A stretch of 64,000 nucleotides of DNA from Globisporangium splendens (GCA_006386115.1 VFIW01000058.1:229474-293473); one strand, 5' to 3'; shown: positions 22,052 through 32,522, counted from the first letter of the stretch. Translations and numbers: made by a program. Notes: generated by a model not told the origin, from the letters alone.

Positions 22052-22062
22052 GGGTCGCGGCA
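21990..22062 (+). tRNA. tRNA-Phe (GAA)
   Basis: The sequence is identical to the copies at 12748 and 21093 and is followed by TTTTT. The next whole tRNA begins 928 bp later (tRNA + spacer + half-site + SINE). Confidence 0.92.
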
Positions 22063-22523
22063 GTTTTTGCTTTTCTTGCTCGGCTGCTTGCTATTGTGCT
22101 CTGTTCTTTCTTGTTTGTCTTTCGTCTGCCGAGCTCACTTGTCGTGTGTGTATGCTGTTTGGTTGCATGGACATGCGTTGTTTTTGATTTTGATTTTGTT
22201 TTTAAGAGGGACGGACGAGAGCAAGACACGAAGAACTGCAAAACAGACGGTGGTCCGAACAACAGAAAGAGAGAGATTCGACCAGTGCCGTGGCCGACAG
22301 TCCACTGCAGGAAACGAGTGGGTGGTCAGGCGATTGAAGCGCACGGGAGGCGAAAGCGATGACAAAGGAGGTCGGTTGTGGCGCGGGAAGCGTGTAGGTG
22401 AAGTGTCGCGCTTGCATGTGAGGTGGATCGAGTATAAATTTGTAGAGTGCGTGTTGTTGTTTGTGTGGTGTTTTTTGGAGAGAGTGGTGAGTGGGCGAGT
22501 TCGTCGCCTCGATAGCTCAGTTG

Positions 22524-22917
22524 AAAGGTTGTCTATTTACTTGAATTAGACAGAGTGGCTACTCAATCCACCTAGCAAAATAGAGGTATACACTTACAAT
22601 ACAAGTCTAGTATACATGCTGAGTTTTGTCTGCTTTTGTTTTGTTTTGAATCTGGACTTGAGTTTGAATCTTTATATTGTCTGGACTTGCAATTCTTTTG
22701 ATTGAATTGTGTGAATTGCGTGTAGGAGGGGGGATATTTTTGGCTTTCGGAAGAGGCGGCTAAAAATAGCTCATTCGTCAAACAAGCCCGACCAGCCCCG
22801 ATGTCGCCCAAGACCACCAAGACACCTCGCCCGCGCTCACCGCCTGCTGTTGCTGCTGCTGCGCTCTCTCGCTCGCGCTCTTCCTCTGCTACGCGTTCGC
22901 GCTCGCGCTCTTGCCTC
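22524..22917 (-). mobile_element. SINE-like non-autonomous element, copy 4
   Basis: This is a 394-bp copy flanked by half-site 22506-22523 and the tRNA at 22918. It is nearly identical to copies 1, 2 and 5. Confidence 0.75.
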
Positions 22918-22921
22918 GCCT

Positions 22922-22968
<47 letters not shown>

Positions 22969-22990
22969 TGTTCGATCCCGGGTCGCGGCA
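22918..22990 (+). tRNA. tRNA-Phe (GAA) with a T-arm change
   Basis: It matches the intact copies except for G to T in the T stem/B box (CCTTGTTCGATCC instead of CCTGGTTCGATCC). This removes one T-stem pair and weakens the B box, so it may be poorly transcribed. Confidence 0.8.
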
Positions 22991-23450
22991 GTTTTTGCTT
23001 TTCTTGCTCGGCTGCTTGCTATTGTGCTCTGTTCTTTCTTGTTTGTATTTCGTCTGCCGAGCTCACTTGTCGTGTGTGTATGCTGTTTGGTTGCATGGAC
23101 ATGCGTTGTTTTTGATTTTGATTTTGTTTTTAAGAGGGACGGACGAGAGCAAGACACGAAGAACTGCAAAACAGACGGTGGTCCGAACAACAGAAAGAGA
23201 GAGATTCGACCAGTGCCGTGGCCGACAGTCCACTACAGGAAACGAGTGGGTGGTCAGGCGATTGAAGCGCACGGGAGGCGAAAGCGATGACCAAGGAGGT
23301 CGTTGTGGCGCGGGAAGCGTGTAGGTGAAGTGTCGCGCTTGCATGTGAGGTGGATAGAGTATAAATTTGTAGAGTGCGTGTTGTTGTTTGTGTGGTGTTT
23401 TTTGGAGAGAGTGGTGAGTGGGCGAGTTCGTCGCCTCGATAGCTCAGTTG

Positions 23451-23844
23451 AAAGGTTGTCTATTTACTTGAATTAGACAGAGTGGCTACTCAATCCACCT
23501 AGCAAAATAGAGGTATACACTTACAATACAAGTCTAGTATACATGCTGAGTTTTGTCTGCTTTTGTTTTGTTTTGAATCTGGACTTGAGTTTGAATCTTT
23601 ATATTGTCTGGACTTGCAATTCTTTTGATTGAATTGTGTGAATTGCGTGTAGGAGGGGGGATATTTTTGGCTTTCGGAAGAGGCGGCTAAAAATAGCTCA
23701 TTCGTCAAACAAGCCCGACCAGCCCCGATGTCGCCCAAGACCACCAAGACACCTCGCCCGCGCTCATCGCCTGCTGTTGCTGCTGCTGCGCTCTCTCGCT
23801 CGCGCTCTTCCTCTGCTACGCGTTCGCGCTCGCGCTCTTGCCTC
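23451..23844 (-). mobile_element. SINE-like non-autonomous element, copy 5
   Basis: This is a 394-bp copy between half-sites 23433-23450 and 23845-23862. Here the right-hand tRNA is replaced by a LINE. Confidence 0.75.
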
Positions 23845-23862
23845 GCCTCGATAGCTCAGTTG

Positions 23863-25900
23863 AAAGTTGTCTATATTACTAGAATTAGACGGAGTGACTA
23901 CTCAATCTACCTAGCGTTGACAGTTTCTACCATAAATATAATCCTACACTTGTATCTATGATTTTATAATTTATATAAATTTTGAGATTTTTTGTGAGAA
24001 TAGTCCGTATGGACCAAAGTCGGGTATATAGTGGGACCTCTAATCCCTTATTTTGGGAACTTCTGAAGTCGACATACCAAGCCAAGTCAAGCCAAGCCGG
24101 TCCAAGTCGAGCCGAGCCATCTCGCCAAAGCCAAGCCGCGTGGATCTTTTTCTGTTGTTTCTGCTGTCTCACCCGGAGCCCAGGGGAACGTGAGGGCCCC
24201 GAAGCCGGGTTCGAGCGCGGAATCAATGGAAGGGATTCGTGTGGTCATGGCCGAGGCAGGTGGTTTTGGTTTCGACGACGCTTGTGGAGCAAGTCAAGGT
24301 TGGAGCGTGGCGGTCGGTGTCGTCTGCACGCTTGAGTGCTGAGGAGTGCTCTTATCGTTCCCGAATTTGGAGCATCGTCGGGTGAGCTGCCAGGAAGTCG
24401 TCGAATGCCTGGAGCGTCCGCATCTTCGTCACCACTCTCTTGAGCGACCGTAAGTCTTCGTCTTCATATTTTCTCATGTTGTGTCGGATGTGTGCACTGA
24501 CAGTTGTGTATATGACTGCCATTGCAGGGGTCACCGGTGTGGGCTGTCTTCCATCGAACAAGCACCGATTCCGATCCGACCAGATGAAGTGAAGAGCAAC
24601 AGCGCGGAGCGTGTGCCACACGTCGCAGATGACGTCCTTGCTGTCGATCCATTCGTCCTGGATGACAGGCTTCTTCGCTGTTGCGATTGCTGTCCACGTC
24701 GGGTGTGAACGGAAGAATGGCGCCATGAGAAGTCGCACATGCTCCCAGACCCTCGCTGCGAGAGCGCACTCGAAGAACAGGTGCTTCTCGGTCTCGATCG
24801 CATCGCATCCGTTGCGGACGCAGTAGACGATGCGCGGGTTCGACGTCTGAAGAAACCAGAATCGTGAGCGCACGGGGAGGAGTCGGAACGCGAGGCGAAA
24901 CTGCAGATCCTCGAACACGGGGAGCAGGATCCTGCGCAGGTGCTTGCTGAGGTTCACGAACTCCTTGATCTCGTCGTCGCCGATGCTCTGGTTGTGGAGC
25001 GTCATCGGATGTGGTTTGTTGGGCGGTGTCGGGGTCCAGACCACACGGAGGAGCGCGCTCCTCGGGATCGCTGGCACCACGCACACCTTCGATCCACTCG
25101 TGCAGCCAAGGTACGGTGAAGGGGGACGACGAGGTGTGTCGCTCGCAAACACAGTCTGCAGTCCACCCAACCGAGTTACCACTTGGGAAGCTTCCTTGTA
25201 CAACGCTCGGAGCCACTGCGCTTGGACGCCAACAGCGATTGAGGCGAGTGTGATGTCGAGATGCCTCTCCACGAACTCGTTGCAGCTTGGCCACGAGTTT
25301 CGACCTCTCATGAAGTCAGCGAGCGAACGCAACCCGAAGACTCTCGAGATGTGCAGACGGAACCCACGCTGGGGTTCTGGCACCATCCCAAGACAGCGAC
25401 GGTGAGCGTTGGCAGCGAGACTCCTTGGTGTCTGCTCGTAGTGGAGGTCTGGGTCCGAGTGGAACCAGATCGGTTGATGGAGTCCGTACTGGACACGCTC
25501 GTCCGTCGGAAGGTCGTGCCACGAGATCTCCCATCGGATCTTGTATCACCAGACCCACGTCTCCTTCCACCAAACAGAGATCAACTCCCACTTGATCATC
25601 ATGCCATGTCGAAGAGGAGACACCGTGAGGAAGTCGAGCGCCGTGCGTCGACCGACTCGAGGAAGAACCGCTGTGAGCATCTCCGCACTCGGTGTCGTCC
25701 AGCTTCGCTCGTCTGGCTTGCTCGCTGTTCGCATGAACTGGAGCAGATGCTGGAGGCGTTGTCGCTTCAGTTGTGCTTCGATGCTTGGGATCTGCAGACC
25801 ACCGTCACTCCTCGGGAGATACAAGAACTCCTTCGGAATGAGCTGGATGTGGCTTGCGTCTCGATCGTGCTTCCGACTCAAGACGAACCGATTCAGCATC
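23863..25900 (-). mobile_element. LINE fragment (LINE3), interrupted by gypsy element A
   Basis: It starts at the target half-site with the common LINE tail and shares its 3' UTR with LINE2. It then runs through the C-terminal part of ORF2 until it is cut at 25900 by the LTR of element A. The remaining 5' part is not found on the other side of the gypsy nest, so the locus has been rearranged or deleted. Confidence 0.85.
24352..25899 (-). pseudogene. LINE3 ORF2, C-terminal fragment
   Basis: The frame matches the last roughly 515 residues of LINE1/LINE2 ORF2 (LNRFVLSRKHDRDASHIQLIP, then the zf-RVT segment ETEKHLFFECA). A TGA at 25546-25548 interrupts it, after which the same frame continues. 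It lacks the endonuclease and the catalytic RT box. Confidence 0.85.
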
Positions 25901-26449
25901 TGTAACCGGACACTTCCGAGTTACGCAGCACGGTACGTGTGTGAGGAAGCGTGTGCATGACTTCTCTCAAGGACTCTGTTCCAAGAACTGTTGCCTGCTT
26001 CCTGCAGTGCAACGATCGGTTACCTATAGATCTCTATAGAGTAACCGTCAATAACTAAAGGCTTAGCCAGAGGTAAAAAATGGAACTGTTTATTTGTTGG
26101 GGGTTGCCCTCTGCAGGACACCCTGAGTTATCTTTAGTTCACTATCTAGCAGAGTGAACTTCCGCTTATTTCAATGTGGACATAAGTGAATGGCTCTGAA
26201 TTGCCGTGTTATTCAATTGGTCTAAAAGCATATAGTTTTAGCCTATGAGAGTCGTGTCTGCGACCGACCTCTAATCAGAGTAGCTTGGCTGCCTTTGTGG
26301 TTCGAGTAAGTGCGGCGAACCTAATGGATCGGCTGCTTTGGTGTTTCTCGTAGCTAAGTACGGAAACTTTAGTTGCATGCGGACTTAGTCCAATGCCAAC
26401 AGATTGAGCTAAGTTGCTGCGGTGCAACTTAGCGCGTGACCCCGTTACA
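25901..26449 (-). repeat. 3' LTR of element A (549 bp)
   Basis: It is bounded by TGTAAC and GTTACA, i.e. TG...CA, next to a polypurine tract on the internal side. It is unrelated by eye to the LTRs of B, C and D. Its far edge exactly interrupts the LINE3 frame. Confidence 0.85.
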
Positions 26450-26494
26450 CCACCCCCCACCTAAAGTGCGAAACACGGGAGTGGTTTCGAAAGA

Positions 26495-28150
26495 GTGGTG
26501 GCCACGCTACGACGCACGAAGTCGTGGTCAGTATTCTTCGGGAGAGGCACTGCGAACACGCGTGCAAATCTCTCCGAAAAGCATCGCAACATCACAAGTG
26601 TGAACGCACACGTGATGGCGACGAACAAATCGGTGCACAAAAAGATCGCCCGAAGCGCGAGCGGTCCTGCAGAAGGACTCGCTCAAAGACTGCAGAAGCT
26701 CGGCGCTGAGAAGCGCGAGGCGGCAAGCGCAAAACAACGCGCTGCCGCTGCGGTCACGTCTGCCACGGAAGACGTGAGCATGAGCGACGACGAGTCGACT
26801 CAATCGAAGACTGCTCCCGACGGTGTCAGTGAGCTGCAGTTTGGTGATCTCCCTGTCATCAAGCCGATGAGCAGGGCAAGCGACGCCGATGACGATACGG
26901 CAGTCGACTACCAAGAGTACTCACCCGAGGAAGGGGAGGAAGAGGAAGGCTTCACCGTGAGGCGCGACTCCATCGACGAGTGGGTCGAGTATGAGGAGCT
27001 GCGTTACGGGAGCGGTGGCCCCGAACTGCACGAGTTGGAGCGAAATCCCTCGGCAGACGTCTCGATTTATCGGACAAAGGAAGAGAATGACGTCGCAAAG
27101 ACTGTCAATGAAAGGGAGAAGGGGGAGGTCATCATTACCAACAATGAGACCGGACTGAAACCACCACCAAAAGGTTCCGTCCATTTTTCGCTTCCCATAA
27201 TGCCGCCGCCAAAGGAATGGCCGACAGCGAAAACCCCGGCAAATTTACTTGCACGGGCGCGGGTTCCACTCGAGAGGTATGACTCCGAGTTCGCACGATG
27301 GCGCGAAGCCGATCTGCGAGGACGTGATGGGGCACTGCGCGTGCACCCGATCCCGGTTATCCTTTACGAAGGTGAGACCGAGGATCAATATGAAACCGCG
27401 TTCTTGGCATCAAGAACCGGTGTGAAACGCTTTGGGGCTGCGCGTACATTGACCACCGATCCTGGGGCACAACGCAGCCAGCGCATGCAATTCGCTGTGC
27501 AGCGCGTACAAAAGTACCGCGAAGCAACAAAGAGTGATGACCGTGCTCGCACGAGTCTCGGTATTAACAAGCGACAGATGGACGAGTCTCACTCACCATC
27601 AACGCACGCTCAAAAGCGGCGACCATGTCGGGAACGTCCTCGAGGAGGCGCTCAGCAGGCTCCCAAGAGCTCTGCGACAAATCGTACCCACGCCACTTCA
27701 CAAGGCAGTGGGTGTTCCCCTTGCGCCGCTGCACACGCAGCAGGCGCTCGACATGGTAGTGGCGCTGTCCCTGCTTATCAACCAGCGGGACCGGTGGCGC
27801 CCTACCGCGCTTCAGCATCGGTGGTTGCACCAGATGCGATGGTTCAGATGGTTCACGCGAACGCATCGTCTTTGGGGGCGCTACAGCAAGACGTCCGTGT
27901 CTTTCGACAGCAATATCTGGACGAGACCTCGCTGTTAAAGCAGAGGGTGACGGCGCTTGAGACGGAGCTGAGGGAAGCTCGTCAGATGCTGGAGGAGTAC
28001 CATGTCCGCGGGAAGAACTTCCACGCGAGGTACGCTCCGCGAGTGAAGACGCTTTGGGAGAGGCACAACGCGCTCGTGTCTCGATGGGCGGCGTCTGAGC
28101 CCCCTGATGAGACCGACGTGCTCCCGCACTGGGATAAGAATCCGCAGTAG
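26495..28150 (+). CDS. Antisense ORF of element A with C-terminal coiled coil
   Basis: The 551-codon frame runs opposite to gag-pol, starting 45 bp inside the 3' LTR and overlapping the last 587 bp of pol antisense. The N-terminus is basic, an acidic middle follows (YSPEEGEEEEG), and the segment antisense to pol is rich in Arg, Pro and Ala. The C-terminus has a coiled-coil pattern (SLLKQRVTALETELREARQ). There is no known domain. The first ATG is used here, with other in-frame ATGs at MATNK and MSDDE. Elements B and C have an antisense ORF in the same place with no obvious sequence similarity to this one. Expression from an antisense promoter in the 3' LTR is inference. Confidence 0.5.
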   Translation: MVATLRRTKSWSVFFGRGTANTRANLSEKHRNITSVNAHVMATNKSVHKKIARSASGPAEGLAQRLQKLGAEKREAASAKQRAAAAVTSATEDVSMSDDESTQSKTAPDGVSELQFGDLPVIKPMSRASDADDDTAVDYQEYSPEEGEEEEGFTVRRDSIDEWVEYEELRYGSGGPELHELERNPSADVSIYRTKEENDVAKTVNEREKGEVIITNNETGLKPPPKGSVHFSLPIMPPPKEWPTAKTPANLLARARVPLERYDSEFARWREADLRGRDGALRVHPIPVILYEGETEDQYETAFLASRTGVKRFGAARTLTTDPGAQRSQRMQFAVQRVQKYREATKSDDRARTSLGINKRQMDESHSPSTHAQKRRPCRERPRGGAQQAPKSSATNRTHATSQGSGCSPCAAAHAAGARHGSGAVPAYQPAGPVAPYRASASVVAPDAMVQMVHANASSLGALQQDVRVFRQQYLDETSLLKQRVTALETELREARQMLEEYHVRGKNFHARYAPRVKTLWERHNALVSRWAASEPPDETDVLPHWDKNPQ

Positions 28151-31100
28151 CGTCATGGTAGCGTTTCAGCAAACCCACGTAGAACACGGGGTGCGTTGCC
28201 ATTCGCGTTGGGAGATCGAGCTTGTAATTCAAGTCTCCAATCTTCTCCACAACAGTGTACGGCCCGATGAATCGTGGCAACAACTTACTCCCGCTGGGGA
28301 GCGTTGTGACTGCATCGTTTGGTAGGTTTTTAATGCTCAATAGCACTTTATCACCCACACAAAACGTTTGTTTGTTCTTTCTACCCGATTTATCGGCGTA
28401 GAGCTTTTGCTTGTCTTGCGCAGCAGCTAGTTGGTCGCGTACGCGACGCAACAATGCTGCGCGCTCATCGACAAATTGCCGCGCTGCCGCGACGGCTTTG
28501 TCTTGCTTTTTCGTTGCTCTCGCAGCGCGTGCTGCAGAGAGATCTATTTCTGCGCCGGTGGGTGACACCGCGCGCCCTCCCTTTCGTGGCTGACGCTCGC
28601 ACGAGCAGTCGCCTGATTCTGTCTGAGACTGGCTATTTTTGGCATGAGTACCGTAACTCGGTACCGTGGGAGATCCATCTATAGGGACACGAGTACCGTA
28701 ACTCAGTACCGTGGGAGATCCATCTATAGGGACACGAGTACCGTAACTCAGTACCGTGTTTTTCTCTCCAAATGTGGAACGCGTGCCGTCCGGTAAGACC
28801 GTGACAGATTCGAAGTGCGACCGCACAGGCGGCGCATTGCGCGCGTCCACGTGAGCGGTTAACGCCACGTCTGGTGACGGAGGTCGCGCACTCGCATCGA
28901 GCGCAGCGAGTTGCCCTCCCACCGCAGAATATTCGACGCCCTCAAACAGAGTGGCGGGTACGCGCGGGTGCCGCAGCGAGTTAAAATAGAACGGAGTCAC
29001 GGCCGTAGAGGCGTGCTCGCTGCTATTTATAGCAAACTCGGCGTACGGCAGCCAGCGGCTCCAGTCGCGGGGATGATCGGCAGCGATGCTGCGAAGAATA
29101 TCCTCGACGACACGGTTCACGCGCTCGGTTTGCCCGTCTGTCTCGGGATGATCGGCAGTGGACATCGCCAGATCTGTGCCGAGCAGGTGAAAGAGTTCGC
29201 GCCAAAAGGCAGCGGTGAAACGCGGGTCCCGGTCTGATACAATAGACTCGGGCAAGCCGTGATAGCGGAACACGTGCTCTAAAAATAGGCACGCCGTCTC
29301 TTGGGCAGTGACATGCTTGCGCACAGGTGCAACATGCACCATTTTGCTCAGTCGGTCGACGAACACGACGACGCCTGTGTTGCGCGCCTTGTCTTCCGGG
29401 AAACCGAAGACGAAATCCATGCTGACCGACTTCCAGCAATCTTGCGGAATCGGCAGCGGATGCAGCGGCGCTTTGTTCTTGCCCGCAGGCTTCACGCGCT
29501 GGCACTGTTCGCATGAACGTACATAATTGGCCACCCATTTGTATTGGTGTGGCCACCAAAACACATTGGACACTTGCAAGAAGGTCTTTTCACGCCCGAG
29601 ATGCCCACTCGCTGGCGCATCGTGAAACTCATGAAGGATCGAAAGTTTCAGATCCTGGTCATGCGGTACATACACACGCGGGTAATCGAAGTTGGACAGT
29701 TGATGCCACAATAACCCGTCGTGATAACTAAACCGAGCAAGCTTTGACTCGAGTTTGGCAGGCAATGACTCTTTCGACGAGCCGTCAAAGTGAGCAATCA
29801 ACAAGCGACATTCATCGTCCTTTGGATAAAGCGACTGAATATTGTCCTTGAGCTTTGTTTGCACTCGACTGATGCTCAGATGCATGAGATCAGGAGCGCG
29901 CTCCGAACACAGAGCGTCGGCGCTGTTGTCAACGCTCGACTCGTAATCTGGACGGCGCGAAAGCGCGTCCGCCAGAACATTTTCCTTTTCCGGCTTGTAT
30001 TCGACCCGAAAGTTGAACTCGGAGAAGAATGCAAGCCATCGCGCCATTCGCTGCGACAAATGGGGAGAATTAATCGCGGTCCGCAAGGACGCGTGATCCG
30101 TGTACACAACAAACGGTGTCGCACCCAAAAGGCGGACCCTGAACTTCAAGAGAGCGTACTTGATCGCAAGCAGCTCCTTGTCGTGCACAGGATAGTTCTT
30201 TTCAGCTGCTTTAAGCAGTCTGCTTTGGTATGATACGACGCGCTCATGGCCGTCATCATCCTTCTGCATCAGCGCACAGCCGATTGCAAAATCGCTAGCA
30301 TCGCACACGACACTGAAGGCTTTCGTGTGGTCCGGCAACGCCAGGACAGGAGCGCGAACAAGCGACTCCTTCACGTCAATGAACGCATTCATGTCATCGT
30401 TGGTCCAGTCCCATTCGACATCCTTTTTCAAGAGATGTGTGAGCGGACGGACTCTCGCCGCGTAGTTGTGGCTGTACTTGCGCAAATAGTTTGCCAAGCC
30501 AAGCCACTTGCGCAAATCCTTGACGTTCTTTGGGATCGGCCAGTCGGCGATCGCCTTGATCTTCTCTGGGTCCGCGCGGACTCCAGCCTTGCCAACATAG
30601 CAGCCCAGGATCGGAATCTCTGAGGCGCCAAAGATGCACTTCTTCAGGTTGCAATACAGACTGTTGTCTCGTAAGCACTGCAACACTGAGCGCAAATGTC
30701 TCTTGTGCACGTCAACGGCACTGAGATCTCCTTCGGCACGACTGTGCACGAAGATGTCATCGAAGTAGCTCGGTGCGTACGCACGATGAGGACGCAGAAG
30801 ATGCGTTACCAGACGATTGAACGTCGCTGGTGCATTCTTCAGACCTTGCGGCATAACGAGCCACTCCCACAGCATTCCGCTGGGTGTGCTTACTGCCGTC
30901 AAGGGAACGTCACTCTCTCGCATGAGGATCTGATAGAACCCATCCATCAGATCCAATGCTGAGAACACAGTTGAGCCGCCCATGGAGTCGATCAAGACAT
31001 CCTTTCTTGGGATCGGCGTTTGTGCCGGAATGGTGGCGGCGTTCAGCTTGTTGAAAGCGTGAACAATGCGCCAGCCACCAGTCGCTTTCCGCACACAAAA

Positions 31101-32522
31101 CGTGGGTGAGCTATGCGGAGACTTGCTTTCTCTCACATGACCGGCGAGGGCTCGTTTCGCGAAGAACTCGTCGATTGCCTCAACCTGCTCGCGGGGCAGC
31201 GGCCATTGTCTGGTCACGCAACATTTGCTCCCGGGCTCGAGATCGATCTCGTGCCGTACGCCACGATCAACGGGCAGGGCACTTGGCACTTTGTCGGGAA
31301 ACACATCTTTGAACTCCCACAACAAGTCAAAGTATGGACTGCCTTTCACGGCGTCCCAGTCCTGAGCAGCAAACCGCCTCTGTTTGTCTGACTCCAAAAC
31401 ACTCTCATCCGCAGTGGACGAGGTGCACAGTTCGCTACGCGGAAACGCGGTGGGAACGACGATCTCGCGGATCTGATCACGCTCTAGATCCGTAAGAAAG
31501 AGCTCATAGCTCATTTCTTCGAGGGATACGATCGCCTCAACGGTACTCGGCAGCTCATGGAGCGCCGCAAATTCAGCGAAGAACACTTCGTCTGATGCGT
31601 TTGCTTCCGGACTGCGCTTTGCGCGTCTGAGCGCCACGTCAACGTGAGCGCGATCTATCGACGGATCCGAGATCCTGTCAAAGGCGCGCAGCGAAGCTGC
31701 AGCTGCGTTGAGAGATGGGGCAATCGTGTGCGAGGCGGCCGTTTCCTCAGCAACAGATGCCAATGCACTGTCTCTCTTGCGAGCTGACAACTTGCGCCGC
31801 CCTCGTCGGTTGATGCGAACACGCGACCTCGCGGTTCTGAGCTCCAGTACTGCACCGTCAGGGTGGTACGAGCTGGCTGACGCGTGTACGCCTGTACTGT
31901 CGCTGTCACTTGCGGGGGCTGGCTCGGATGCTCTGGAGCCGCACACTTGCGCACCAGTGTCCACGCCTGGACTTTCTGGCGCTTCCGCACAAACTGGGCT
32001 ACCTGCCACAGTGTATCGCTTCGCTGGGCTACCTGCCGCTGCGTGTTCGACGCTCACATCCATAGCGTGGAAATATTCCCGCAATCTTCGCTCTTCATCA
32101 CAGGAAGGGGTGGAGCTCCCGATTGTGCGTCCTCGCCAATCGGTCCAAGGCTGATGTTTCGCCAGCCAAGGCATTCCTAGGATGAGGTCGTACTTCGACC
32201 CCATCGCTAGTACTACGAATGTTTCTTTGCAGACAAAGCCGCAAAATCTGAAAGAGAGTTCAACTCGAACTCCTTCAGTGTGTACTGTCGACCCATCGGC
32301 CAGACGTACGATCATCTTCTCGCGCTTGCCAGTGTGGACAAGTCGCTCATACGCTTGCAGACTCTGTTTCAGAGCTGACTTAGAGGCGAAGTTCTGTGAC
32401 GCACCGCAGTCAACAAGAACCGTCATTTTCTTCTCATAGCCCTTCACATCGGCGCTATATACCAACATCTCACTCGGAGCCTTGTTGCCAAGAGCTCCTG
32501 GGACTAAGCTTCCCATCTGCAC
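27564..32522 (-). CDS. pol: pol polyprotein of element A (protease, RT, RNase H, integrase, chromodomain)
   Basis: The open frame of about 1,650 codons carries, in order: aspartic protease (VDCGASQNF), RT (YFDDIFVHS), RNase H (VVCDASDFAIGCALM), the integrase HHCC domain (GHLGREKTFL...CEQCQRVK), the DDE core (SDRDPRFTAAFW, HPETDGQTERVN), a long linker, and a chromodomain (YHVERLLRV...LVKWRGYDLSQSSWEP). The given start is the first ATG, but the frame is open upstream into gag and is reached by -1 frameshifting at 32597-32603. The chromodomain probably directs integration to marked chromatin. The linker contains 15-residue tandem repeats (28646-28764). Confidence 0.92.
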   Translation of the reverse strand: MQMGSLVPGALGNKAPSEMLVYSADVKGYEKKMTVLVDCGASQNFASKSALKQSLQAYERLVHTGKREKMIVRLADGSTVHTEGVRVELSFRFCGFVCKETFVVLAMGSKYDLILGMPWLAKHQPWTDWRGRTIGSSTPSCDEERRLREYFHAMDVSVEHAAAGSPAKRYTVAGSPVCAEAPESPGVDTGAQVCGSRASEPAPASDSDSTGVHASASSYHPDGAVLELRTARSRVRINRRGRRKLSARKRDSALASVAEETAASHTIAPSLNAAAASLRAFDRISDPSIDRAHVDVALRRAKRSPEANASDEVFFAEFAALHELPSTVEAIVSLEEMSYELFLTDLERDQIREIVVPTAFPRSELCTSSTADESVLESDKQRRFAAQDWDAVKGSPYFDLLWEFKDVFPDKVPSALPVDRGVRHEIDLEPGSKCCVTRQWPLPREQVEAIDEFFAKRALAGHVRESKSPHSSPTFCVRKATGGWRIVHAFNKLNAATIPAQTPIPRKDVLIDSMGGSTVFSALDLMDGFYQILMRESDVPLTAVSTPSGMLWEWLVMPQGLKNAPATFNRLVTHLLRPHRAYAPSYFDDIFVHSRAEGDLSAVDVHKRHLRSVLQCLRDNSLYCNLKKCIFGASEIPILGCYVGKAGVRADPEKIKAIADWPIPKNVKDLRKWLGLANYLRKYSHNYAARVRPLTHLLKKDVEWDWTNDDMNAFIDVKESLVRAPVLALPDHTKAFSVVCDASDFAIGCALMQKDDDGHERVVSYQSRLLKAAEKNYPVHDKELLAIKYALLKFRVRLLGATPFVVYTDHASLRTAINSPHLSQRMARWLAFFSEFNFRVEYKPEKENVLADALSRRPDYESSVDNSADALCSERAPDLMHLSISRVQTKLKDNIQSLYPKDDECRLLIAHFDGSSKESLPAKLESKLARFSYHDGLLWHQLSNFDYPRVYVPHDQDLKLSILHEFHDAPASGHLGREKTFLQVSNVFWWPHQYKWVANYVRSCEQCQRVKPAGKNKAPLHPLPIPQDCWKSVSMDFVFGFPEDKARNTGVVVFVDRLSKMVHVAPVRKHVTAQETACLFLEHVFRYHGLPESIVSDRDPRFTAAFWRELFHLLGTDLAMSTADHPETDGQTERVNRVVEDILRSIAADHPRDWSRWLPYAEFAINSSEHASTAVTPFYFNSLRHPRVPATLFEGVEYSAVGGQLAALDASARPPSPDVALTAHVDARNAPPVRSHFESVTVLPDGTRSTFGEKNTVLSYGTRVPIDGSPTVLSYGTRVPIDGSPTVPSYGTHAKNSQSQTESGDCSCERQPRKGGRAVSPTGAEIDLSAARAARATKKQDKAVAAARQFVDERAALLRRVRDQLAAAQDKQKLYADKSGRKNKQTFCVGDKVLLSIKNLPNDAVTTLPSGSKLLPRFIGPYTVVEKIGDLNYKLDLPTRMATHPVFYVGLLKRYHDATADSYPSAGARRSHQGAQTPPIETRARCASPKASSLAERTSRGSSSRGHGTPPASDELPSAPSQAPSPSALTARSRPDIAVERHGRLAVAPPKTMRSREPSEPSHLVQPPMLKRGRAPPVPLVDKQGQRHYHVERLLRVQRRKGNTHCLVKWRGYDLSQSSWEPAERLLEDVPDMVAAFERALMVSETRPSVAC
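28646..28764 (-). repeat. 45-bp tandem repeat in the pol linker of element A
   Basis: Two full units and one partial unit of 45 bp encode a 15-residue repeat (VLSYGTRVPIDGSPT) between integrase and chromodomain. The unit contains a palindrome around GTACCGTAACTC/GGTACCGT. Length variation between copies of the element is likely. Confidence 0.7.

Larger units (their letters stand above)
4746..23862 (+). repeat. Tandem tRNA-Phe(GAA) array (about 517-bp original unit) interrupted by target-specific retroelements
   Basis: Full-length tRNA-Phe copies begin at 4746, 12748, 21093, 21990 and 22918. Each is followed by the same roughly 445-bp spacer, and about 516 bp after each tRNA start the first 18 nt of a tRNA reappear (5261, 13264, 21608, 22506, 23433). 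That fixes an original head-to-tail unit of about 517 bp. At each reappearance the tRNA is broken after GCCTCGATAGCTCAGTTG by a retroelement. Further 18-nt half-sites lie at 5673, 6382, 6606, 13676 and 23845, between stacked elements. The spacer's conserved open frame (about 160 codons) is probably not a gene: it is explained by recent duplication. Confidence 0.85.
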
